A stretch of 64,000 nucleotides of DNA from Branchiostoma floridae (Eukaryota > Chordata > Leptocardii > Amphioxiformes > Branchiostomatidae), in contig NC_049986.1 in NCBI RefSeq assembly GCF_000003815.2, positions 876,864 through 940,863 of the forward strand, written 5' to 3'. A model generated the notes under the pieces. The model did no database searches. It worked only from the letters and a program-made list of their open reading frames with translations, and was not told where the DNA came from. A program made the translations under genes and the position numbers. Of the stretch, positions 1 to 10,600 are shown one piece after another (position 1 is the first letter of the stretch; each line of letters begins with the position of its first letter).

Positions 1-117
1 TGATTTTCTTATGACTGGATTCCAATAGCCTGTACTCATTTTAAACCATGTAGGTGCATGCATCTATCAGATAAGTTGGTCCAGTGTAGTTATCAAAGGC
101 TGTAACTTTTTTTGCAG

Positions 118-493
118 ATACCGTAAGCCAGTGTCGGTCTATACCGAGCAACAACTCCAGAACCACCGGAACGTCAGCTGGGTCGACTATCAGCTGTACG
201 ATCACTTCAACAGAAGTCTGTGGAGTAAGATACACGCAGCAGGGCAGGACTTTCAAGACGAGCTGGAAGCTTTTCAACAGTTAAACCACGACGTCAACAG
301 CTACTGTGCAGGAAAACCTAAGGAGATGAAAACTTTTCCAGGATCCAAGTGGAACGGACCTGTAGAACTTGGACCTCAGTTCTGCCAGGATTTGAAAAGG
401 ATACGCCTGGGATGGGATCTAGAAATCTGCCACCGTGTACGAGGTTATGGCAAGGGCAAAAGGCGTAAAAAGAAGCAAAGTTTATGGACGTAA
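118..493 (+). CDS. Galactose 3-O-sulfotransferase paralogue 1, last coding exon (gene continues left of window)
   Basis: This is the terminal exon of a Gal3ST-family enzyme, a Golgi type II membrane protein that transfers sulfate from PAPS to the 3-hydroxyl of galactose on glycolipids or glycoproteins. A TTTTGCAG acceptor at 111-117 precedes the exon, whose first base completes a split codon; 124 residues follow to a TAA at 491-493. The residues beginning YRKPVSVYTEQQL, with WVDYQLYDHFNRSLW, align closely with the last exon of the second copy at 12108-12477, with the same phase and nearly the same length. The C terminus is basic and lysine-rich. The PAPS-binding exons lie outside the window, so activity cannot be judged. 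The family call rests on the full-length neighbour. Confidence 0.85.
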
Positions 494-1090
494 TTTACCA
501 CTTCTACTGAGTAAGTCTGAAACGGAGCTATTCCCGGGTTGAAGACGTAATTCTTACAGCAAAGATAGCCCTGGCCATAAAACAGGGCCAGCACCGTTGA
601 AGACAGACATGCCGTCATAATAGTCTAGAATTCTAAAACGTACCCAAAATAAGGGTAAGATTAAGACATGGTCGTGTGAAAGATTAAATCATTATCAATG
701 GAAGCGATTTGTCTTTTTCCACTTTATTTACGAATGAAATCCATATGAATTTATAACTCGTATATGGCTGTGTGATTTTTTTTCAGTACCTCTTCGATCA
801 GTGCGAACTTAAAAGTGCCCTTTTTACAGTAAAACCCTGCCTTGCCTTTCAAACGCAAACTTAGGTTAAATCCTCCGCAAACACCCTATACAATTTCTTC
901 ATTACATCATAAGCTATCTGCCATCAAAATATGAAGACCACAGTATGTCCAGGTGAAAGATACAGAAACCGGATTTTCTGCTGCAGTACCAAGGTCACGT
1001 ACCACGGGGCCAGAATTGACATTGACTTTTGTCATCCTAGTCCTTATCAACTTACCAAACTATATAATACCTCCATTTTGCATGGCGATG
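494..1090 (+). other. 3' flank of Gal3ST paralogue 1
   Basis: No further exon is visible. About 635-775 is closely similar to 12668-12805, which lies at the same distance behind the second Gal3ST gene, so the duplication included the 3' UTR or 3' flank. Short open frames at 931-1141 have no recognisable content. Confidence 0.5.
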
Positions 1091-1091
1091 A

Positions 1092-1477
1092 TACACCTTT
1101 CTCACGCAGTGGCCATGACAGATCAAAGACGAGGTAAATGAGGCAAACAGACAAAACTTATTTTTAAAATTAGTTTTCCCTCAAACCACACAAATTTTCA
1201 TGATATAAGATAGAATAATCAATATTACAAGTTGTGTTATGCACCGAAAGATTGAGCAATTTAGAGTAGTGTAGACTGATCCCATTGTCCCTTAAGAGAT
1301 GCAAAATTAAAACATAATAATGCACATTTTTGACGGATTTGCAGCCATTCTTTTATTGGTCGCTTTCCTAATTGGCAGGCTATCATTGGCTGAACTGCTA
1401 ATTATGATGGACAGTCTTTTGTTTGCCGCATTGAACTCGTTTTAGATCTATCATGGCCACCGCGTGAGAAAGGTGTA
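1092..1477. mobile_element. MITE family 1, copy 1 (TIR TACACCTTTCTCACGC)
   Basis: This is an element of about 386 bp with matching ends: TACACCTTTCTCACGC and CGCGTGAGAAAGGTGTA, extended inward by the GGCCAT / ATGGCC match. It has no coding capacity. A second copy in the opposite orientation lies at 39688-40090 and matches along its length. It is a non-autonomous DNA transposon, superfamily not certain; TA-flanked ends would suit Tc1/mariner, but the empty site near 41140 does not clearly confirm a TA duplication. It ends about 180 bp upstream of the Gal3ST paralogue 2 start codon. Confidence 0.8.
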
Positions 1478-1655
1478 TTAGGAAGGTGCATGGTTGTATA
1501 CTCTATCGACCCGGTTGGGGGTTGCGGCCGAACTACTTTCCCTCGCGGAGGGACAGAAAAACTACGTAGAACTTTCGACGTGACGAGGCGACCCCGGCTT
1601 CCGCCCCTGTTCTCCGTCTGTCGCTGGACCAAGCTGCACCCCTCCCCCCGAAAAC

Positions 1656-4600
1656 ATGTCAACGAACCACGAAGACAAGGAGGCACACTTGCCGCACAAT
1701 ACTGTACCTGCTGCTCCTTCCCTTGGAGACAGTAAAGTAGGTTTGCTAATAAGATAGTTTTTGTTTTACTTCGTGTACACTCTTAGTTATGGTAGAAAAT
1801 TACCTGACCATATTTTCCATGTTTTCCTTTTCACTGTGCAGTAGCTGTTCATTAGGCAGGCCCCGGCCTTTGTTACTGCTTTGTTTGCAATTTGTTATTT
1901 TGAGTCACGACGAGTTCGAGTGCTGTTTAGATATTTTCGTCCTACTTACTTGACCATTCCCATGGTCTTCATTTGTGATCAGCAACACCGGTGCGCAAGT
2001 GCTCTCAACACGTGGACCCGTATGTTTTTAACCATTAACCACATTAAAAATTTTTTGTCTGTAAAATCCTATCATTGAAGTAACCGTAATATTGTAGACG
2101 ACCAATTGCTTCTTTACCTTGAATGTGTTGTATATTATACCGGGGTGAGAGTTGGTACCTGTTTACGCGTGGTAAATTTCAATCAATAAGTAAACAAACA
2201 GATAATTGGATTTATTAGCAGCATTTCGGCGTGTTTACTAAAGATACAAGACGAGTGTCATTTTTTGTTGACGGTTCATTATACAACAATAAGAGAAATA
2301 TCTTCTTTAATTGTGTACACGATAAGTTTTTATGCTTTCGATATTTAAATAGCACAGAAGAATGTACATTCCTCATACAATTTATTAGACAGTCCAAGCA
2401 TATCAAAGTCCATCTGCCTTTACATTTACAACTGTCTTAAGAAGCGAGAAGAAGTTGAACCTGTGCAAACTAGTATATCTTAGACTCTGTAGCCTTAGTT
2501 ACATATCACATCCTTACACGATTGTACTTGGAATCACTAGGAAGAACTGTGTTCTATTTACCCCGATTTGTACTTAGCTTGGTAGAGTGTATAAACGTAT
2601 ACAATTCATTGACTTAACGTAAACTGTCCTTACAGGTGACCACGTTGAACCTTCAATGTAAGAAGAAGATAGGGACAGCATCGACGGGTCTCCTCATCTT
2701 TGCCTTCGTCTTTATTCTTCTCTTTCACAACATTGGAGTAAGCAAAATTTCATTCTTCGTGATTATTTACTAAATCAATTTCCTTTTGTATCACCACCCC
2801 AGAAATCACAAACACCGAGAAAATAAATACAATAGAAAGCCATACGCGATTGTAAACATAGGGAATAGATACTAGTACATGTACTGTTTCTTTAGAAGAA
2901 AGGGTTTTAACCTTTACGTTTTTGGATGTAAAAAAAACTAATCTATTTCAGATCGTGCGACATGGAACTACGACAGGTTCGTCCTCTGTCGACACAAATC
3001 TTCGCATGGCGGATGCGGTACAAGACGACTTAGATGCAAGGTGATGATCATGTAGATAAGGAAGTTGACGATTCTAAGTACAGATGTGTAGCGAAAGCCC
3101 CTGACACGTAAATAAACACGTCTGGGCTTTGTTATGCAAATAGAGACAAGACATGTTGATAGGTTAGGGGCCTTGACCTTTGACATTCAACACGATGCAT
3201 TTCGCTTGCAGTTAGAATCTTAAACTTCCTTACTGTACAAAATGTACTGCTGTAATTATGCATGGTTACCTGTATCAATATACCACACTTTCTTTATTCA
3301 AACCAATGTACGAAATATCTTCCATCGCCAACTTTTTCCAAAATGCATGTAAAGACTTTCTTCATGCCGATTAATGTTCAGCACTCTCTTTATAAGAAAT
3401 TCACTGATGAAATTGTCGCAAATTCTCCTGACCAGCCTCGTTTTGGGGCGTGACCCCGTGTGACGGGGTCATCTAGAATGATTTGAGCCGGCCCGCAGAT
3501 TTCTAAAGATAGAGCCCTAAGTAGGTCAGTGGCCAGTGGAGACGGAGACTCCCTGGGAGACAGACGTGATCTCAGATGCTCTCATAGTTCTAGTCATTGT
3601 TGTACGTAGGTTTAGGAAGCAGATTAAAAGGAGTTCCCCTCCAGTTACGCGTTGGAGTCTTGGACTGAGTCGGTTCCCTGACACGTGGTGTACAGAAGTG
3701 GTGATCATCGCTGACGGCAAAAAGTAGGCGAGAACTCACTCAAGAAGGACAGAAGGAGGGAGAGGAACTGTGAGTAATTTGTGATCAGGATTGAGCTGTC
3801 AGGATCAAGTGCAAGTGCGTAGGTTTGCATGATAACAGTCAGACAAGAGAAGGGATTCCGAAGAACAGTTGGACTCTTCTAGCTTTGCATTTGTTGGTCT
3901 GGGCTGTGCATGCTTAGAGAAGAACACATCTGGATTGAGTTTTCTGTGGAGCCGGGAAGGAACATTCCAGAGTGCCGGCGGTCAGACGGGCGGTTCCAAG
4001 TCAATAAACTGTGGCAAGGCTGACTCAGGAAGAGTAGAAACTGAGGAAGTCCAGGGATAAAATGGATCAGCTCATGGAGGCTGGGGAGAAGTTGGGGCTC
4101 TCAGGGAGTGAGCTCCGACAGTTTGTGCAAGAGCAACAAGCATTGGAGAGGGAAGAAAGAGCGAAGGAGAGGGAAGTGCAGAAAATGAGGCTGGAAGCTG
4201 AGGAGAGAGAGAAGGAGAGGGAAGCTGAGAAGAGGAAGCTGGAAGCTGCAGAGAGAGAGAAGGAGAGAGAGGCCGAGGAGAGAGAGAAGGAGAGAGAAGC
4301 TGAGAAAAGGAGGCTGGAAGCTGCAGAGAGAGAGAAGGAGAGAGAGGCCGAGGAGAGAGAGAAGGAGAGAGAAGCTGAGAAAAGGAGGCTGGAAGCTGCA
4401 GAGAGAGAGAAGGAGAGAGAGGCCGAGGAGAGAGAGAAGGCAAGAGAGGCAGAAGAAAGACAGAAGGAGGCAGACAGGAGGCATCAGTTAGAGATGAAGA
4501 GGATTGAGAGGGAGCTGGCTGCCGCCGGGCCTATAGCAGAGCCAGTGGGGCAGGCTAGGGCGAAGGCCCCAAAGCTGCCCTCCTTCCAAGATGGGGTAGA

Positions 4601-7600
4601 TGACTTGGACGCTTACCTCCTTAGGTTTGAGAGGTTCGCGGCATCAAACAAGTGGCCGGAGGACCAATGGGCGCCAAACTTAAGTGCCCTGTTGTCAGGC
4701 GAGGCCCTCAAAGCATACTCGAGGCTGCCTGGTCACGAAGCTCGGATTTACCGAACCGTCAAGAAAGCCCTCATGGAGAGATACAACTTGACAGAGGATG
4801 GGTTTCGTGAGAAGTTCAGGAACAACAAGCCGGAGGCGGGGGAGAGCCCCCAGCAATTCATTGTTCGGCTCGAGAACTACCTGGAGCGTTGGTTGGAGCT
4901 GTCCGACTCGACAAAGTCATACGAGAGTCTTAAGAACCTGTTTGTGAAGGAGCAATTCATGGACGCATGCCCGCGGGACCTGGCGGTGCACCTCCGGGAG
5001 CGGGGCTCGGCATCGCTGGAGGAGCTGGCCGAGATGGCCAAGCACTTCTTGAATGCTCATCGAAGGGAACTTGGCAAAAAGGAGGAGGAGGAGAAGAATT
5101 CGAAGCCAGCGCAGGGCCGTGGCCGCCCACAGCCTGGGCCCACGAGCGGGGCAGGCACGTGCTACCACTGCGGGGACCCCAGCCACTTTATAAGGGACTG
5201 CCCCATGTTGAAACAGGAGGTCCAGCCCTCGGGGGCTAGTTCCTTCTTTGGCGAGATGAAGACCGGATCTCCACCGACTGCGTTCATCGTCAGGGGCCAA
5301 GTGGATGGAACGGCGCTCCCCTTGCTGTTAGACACCGGCAGTACACATACGCTGATCCGAGAGAGCCTGGTAGACGCCAGAAAAGTCAGGCTTGACAACC
5401 AAGGCGGGATAACTTGCATTCATGGGGAAGAAAGAAAGCACCCCAGCGCTCGGGTGGAGATCCGGGTCGGGCATAGGAGCTACAGGGTAAATGCAAAAGT
5501 GATCCCAAACCTGCCGCGCCCTGCAATCGTCGGACGAGATGTTCCCCATCTGGCTGAACTGGTAGAGCTGTGTGCGTCCGGGAAGCAGGAGCCATCCGTG
5601 ACTCCAACAGCTGAAACGCGGGAGTTCAATCGGAAGCCCAGAACCGCGTGCGGCTGGGAGAAGGTTTCCACTGGTAATGGGCCAGTATCCGGTCGCCATG
5701 GTGGCAAAAGTCGCGGCTTTGACAGGCAGGACCGGAGCTACGGCGGAGACCAAGGATTCAAGTCGAGTGTTCGTGGCTACAATGGCCGTGGCAGGTCCTA
5801 TGGGGGAGGTGAGCGTGACTTGGGCTCGCGTTATGGGGACGCCCACAGAAGGGGTCTTGCGGCAAGGCCAAAGCTTCGGTTGGCGGCACGTACCATACCT
5901 GTTGAGAGCCCTCCGCCCTTGTCACACGGGAACTCACGGAGAGATATATACGGGGACGCAAAACCTGTAGACACAGCCGCGAGGGAGCGTGAAATCGAGG
6001 AGAAGCTGGCACAACAGAAGATGTGGCGGGAAGAGAGAGAGCTTCTTCAGAGCTGGTGTCTGCAGCCCTGTATCGTGGAGTGAACTCGGACTGATGAACT
6101 GACGATTTATTAGTTTAGCGATATGTAACAAAGTTCGGCAATGTGTAACCTTTGTTTTCAATTAGTTCCATTTATCGACGTGGTAGCTATTATTGGTTTG
6201 TTAAGTAAGTTTCTAGTGAAGGTTAACTGTATCGTTATTCTAATAGAGTTGGCGACTAGATTTGTGATTGAAATGGTTTCAATCAAGGGAAAAAGGGAGG
6301 ATATGTGACGGGGTCATCTAGAATGATTTGAGCCGGCCCGCAGATTTCTAAAGATAGAGCCCTAAGTAGGTCAGTGGCCAGTGGAGACGGAGACTCCCTG
6401 GGAGACAGACGTGATCTCAGATGCTCTCATAGTTCTAGTCATTGTTGTACGTAGGTTTAGGAAGCAGATTAAAAGGAGTTCCCCTCCAGTTACGCGTTGG
6501 AGTCTTGGACTGAGTCGGTTCCCTGACACCCCGGAAAATCTAAAATGGCCGCCGCATCTGGAAATGAATCTATTAGCAACTTAGTGCGAGAAACGGTCAT
6601 CTCCCTTATCTTGTTGTGTAGCATTGTAGATGTAGATGTGTCATCGTGCTTGCTACATACAACATTGACATTGTCTCCTAATTACTGAGTGAGCAAATTT
6701 AAGGTTCAACCATCTCACAATACCAGCCTGTGTATTATCCTGTAGAGTCACAAATAAAAGGACAGAAGATGCCATCGTTAGCGAAGCGGCAACCGACAAC
6801 ATCCATACTGAAAAGGAGTACCTCGAACACCGTGAAACAAACGCACATGGCGGCCACGCGGCGGCCACTGGTTCAAAGCCACCGTGCAAGATGAAGAAAA
6901 GTATTGCATTTCTAAAGGTGAGACAAATTGTATGCACTTATGTGTAAAGCTTTAACTTTACCATTCTCATAACCAATTATATACCTTTCAAACCGTCTCA
7001 CTGGTTCCAAAGAGATGCTTGAAAAATATCGTTTCGTAGCCGATTAGACCACCCTGTACATGATTAGTCCAGTATCATAGAGTAATAGCTTGAAGTGACC
7101 CGATCATTTAAGGTCCAAGTGGGACATCATGTTTCTAGGGCTCTTTATGCAAATTTATGCAAATTAGCAGTCCATTATGCCCCATTTGAGACATACTAGT
7201 CCAAATAACATCGAACTTAGTGAAAGTAACGAGCAACACGCCAACAGGAGAATTTTAATTTTCTGATCCCTGGAAGTGCCTAGCTTGTTTCTATGGCAAT
7301 CATTGCTAAAGGAAAAGACTGCCAAAACGTCCAAAGTAACAGGAAGGCCAATAGTTTTATACAGCCATTAACGTATGTTTAATTCATTCATTCGTGCAGC
7401 AGTTGTTATACTTTATAATGGTATAGCTAGAAAAAAATAGCTTAATTGAGAAGCCATGGACATACAATTGTTTTGGTGTACTGAAACTGTACATTTTTGT
7501 CCAGGTGCACAAGGCAGGGTCTGAAACAACAGCCTGTATTCTGAAGAGATTCGGCTACGAACACGGACTGAACTTCGTACTTCCAAAGTGAGAACTAACT

Positions 7601-10600
7601 TCTTCCTTTCGATTCAAACCTTCTGTTTTCTCACAACAATTTCTCTCTTTATGTCTTTTGCATCTTTTTAATAGTATGTAAAAGATATTTGCGTAACATT
7701 GGCCAACTTTAAACAATGAGAAACCCTTGTACAAACTTCAGATTGACGATAATATTCCATTTTCGATTCGAAAAAGCACCGTTACTGATCAAACTCATAC
7801 TTATATCATTAATTTTGAAAGAATATCAAGAACAAGTTCCTAAAATATGCGTCTGGGCTTCATCTAGAAAAATATGACTTTTCAATCAAACACACACCTC
7901 CCATTAGATATACCGGAATTCGATATACCTGACACACATTTAAAAAAAATTGTACTTGAAGTCCACACCAAATAATCTAACGACGGCGTGCGAGGAGAAT
8001 TAGGAACTTTTCCCATTATAATTTCTGCTAGAATTCAGCTGGCAGAGTTTAGTAAACTTACCTAAGTACTCTCTGCTTCCTTCTTCATGCCTACGCACGG
8101 TCTCCAACGGCGCTAGGCTAGCTAGTTGGAGACCGTGCGTAGGAGGATGTCGGCATTAGGTCCATTTGGAATTTTCGCCCGAATATGGCACGAATTTTGC
8201 AAATTCTACATTCCGGCTGGTTCTGCTTTATTCCTGCTGATTAGGTTTCAGTGTGAAGGCCCTATTAAAGATGACACTTGTTAATTCCAGGAAATGTGGC
8301 AATTCGAAGTTGGGATTCCCTGGAGACATAACAGACGCCAAACTGATGAAGCAGAACGTGGATGAGTACAACATACTGGTACATCACACTGTGTACGACA
8401 GGGTCAAGTTACACAAGCTCATGGCGCCGGATACACAGTTCATCGCCATTCTCCGGGAGCCGCTCAGTCATTTCAAGTCATTGTTCTTCTACATCGACAT
8501 GTATGTGTCAGCTGATTAATCTCCAAGCAGATCTTGTGTGGCATAAGACAGTATCATAAACTGGGGAAGGGGTTTAGCCGGCAGAGGAGTAAATTGGCCA
8601 TGCGTTTGTCCCAGATACTGGCTCGGAAAGGTTGTAAGACGATAATCCCGGCCAATATTCACGTTGGAGGGAATTATAAGTGGGCACTAGGAGGAGCAGA
8701 AATACGTTGCTGAAAAGATCGCCCCACGCAGTGCCTTTGAGTTTTTTCCGTTCTACTGCTGGTCTTTGCGTGGCCAATTTACTCCTCTGCCGGCGAAACT
8801 CCTTCACCAGCTTATGATACTGTATTGCGCAAGATCTGCTTGGAGATTATCAGCTGATGGCTTGTTCGCCCTGTTTACCGATACCATGGCCCCACCCTCA
8901 TCCGTCAAAATGTAAAAACACAAAGGAAAGAATTGGCTATATTTTCGGTTTAAATTCTAGGTTGGAACTGTCCATTGGAATGAGGGAGGTGTAGTGAAAT
9001 GTGCCGCATTTTCTCCCGTGCAAATGTATATAGCCCTATCTTGTTTCTGATGACAATTTTTCTTGATGGCATTTCATCAAGAAAAAGCACATTATGGTCT
9101 ACGAAATATATACGAGATAACCATCCAGTACTTTTTTGCTTGATTTGAACCTTTGTTTGTAATTCTCACGTTGTTGTGGTCTCCTTTTTTTTTATTTTAC
9201 AGTGTAAGACATAATAGGCTGGTACTCACAGCTAGGTCCACATTTGGTCGGTCGAAGAAGCACAAAAGCGCCTAGATGGCTATTCAGAAGAGACACACGT
9301 AAAATAAAGTCGAACGCCACTGGAAAAAAAACTTTGTACATTGCCCGATGCGATGCTCTGCAATGGCTGATTTTAACTATGGTTTATCTATAAAGTGCTT
9401 ACCAACAAGCTTTCGATCAGTCCTCTGATCCATGTCAAATTGAAATGACCAAAAACCTAAGTCACACATCCATATAGAATCACCGGGACACTCTGTGGAT
9501 TTCGACAAGGTGAAGATACTTGCAATTGATTCCGAGCATGATTACTTTGTCAGGGGGGGGGGGGGGGTGCACCTTTGACCCTTTGCTGACGTCACACTTC
9601 CGTTCCGGATGTGTGACTTAGGTTTTGGGTCATTTCAGCTTGAGAAGGATCAGAGGACTGATCGAAAGCTTGTTGGTAAGCGCTTTATTTTGTTCACGGA
9701 TATTTAGTCTTGAAATTGTAACATAATGGTGGTTATGCTTTTTTTTGTTGCTACATTTTCTAGGGACAAAAAGATTGGCTTAGAGGATGAGGAGAACCCA
9801 CTGGGCAGATTTCTGGACAACCCATGGCGTTATGAGAGATCGATGAGAGAGAACATGCGCAGCGGGTCATTGACCAAGAACCTCCAGTCTTTTGTCTTAG
9901 GTAGGTTTGAATTTACCGCTAATGTTTTAGACCAAGAACCTCCGGTCTTTTGTCGGTTTGAATTTACCGCTAATGTTTTAGACCAAGAACCTCCGGTCTT
10001 TTGTCTTAGGTAGGTTTGAATTTACCGCTAATGTTTTAGACCAAGAACCTCCAGTCTTTTGTCTTAGGTAGGTTTGAATTTACCGCTAATGTTTTAGACC
10101 AAGAACCTCCAGTCTTTTGTCTTAGGTAGGTTTGAATTTACCGCTAATGTTTTAGACCAAGAACCTCCAGTCTTTTGTCTTAGGTAGGTTTGAATTTACC
10201 GCTAATGTTTTAGATTGCCAGGCGCATTACAAAGTGCAATTCGGTGTGCAGGCGGAATACCAATAGAAGAAGTGTATGTCCTGCTGATGCCGTATATATA
10301 CAGGATACACAGATATGATGCCTGTATGTGGGTCCAGTATCTTTATGGGTTTGGGGTAGGGGCCAGGGTACCGGTACAGAAAATTCAGGTCCAGGTCCGG
10401 TTCAGGTCCAAAGGATCAGGTCCAGGTCCGGACCTGAACCTGGACCTGATGCAGTATGACTCATACCAATGGTCCATTCCACTACAAAGAAATCTGTTTG
10501 GTGGAGTATTAGACTTACACTGGCGTTTTAAAATCCTACGACGCTAACTGCACCTGTACGATTGGCTGTAAAACTTGGTACAAATTACTATAAACTCTAC

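Larger units (their letters stand above)
3459..6528 (+). mobile_element. Intact non-autonomous gag-pro LTR retrotransposon in Gal3ST intron 3
   Basis: Two 225-bp terminal repeats (TG...CA) enclose one 673-codon frame. By eye the repeats are identical base for base. The direct 5-bp target duplication CCCCG flanks the element at 3454-3458 and 6529-6533. A polypurine tract precedes the 3' LTR. The frame encodes gag and an aspartic protease; there is no reverse transcriptase, RNase H or integrase anywhere in the 3070 bp, so polymerase and integrase must come from a partner element. It lies in the same orientation as the host gene. Identical LTRs and a perfect target duplication indicate very recent insertion. 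Ty3/gypsy (Gmr1-like) affinity is suggested by the SCAN-like capsid region. Confidence 0.92.

Noticed and set aside
1490-1735. 81-residue plus frame over Gal3ST exon 1
   Set aside because: Wrong frame; the frame from 1656 splices in phase to the membrane-anchor exon.
3454-3470. Near palindrome GACCCCGTGTGACGGGGTC at the LTR border
   Set aside because: Produced by the CCCCG target duplication next to the LTR start; likely chance rather than a target-choice signal.
4072-4484. Two overlapping minus-strand frames rich in Leu/Ser/Pro
   Set aside because: Exact antisense of the repetitive gag helix; low-complexity mirror of E/R/K codons, no independent evidence of a gene.
9931-10213. CRISPR-like regular spacing of repeats
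   Set aside because: Contiguous minisatellite without unique spacers, in a eukaryotic intron.
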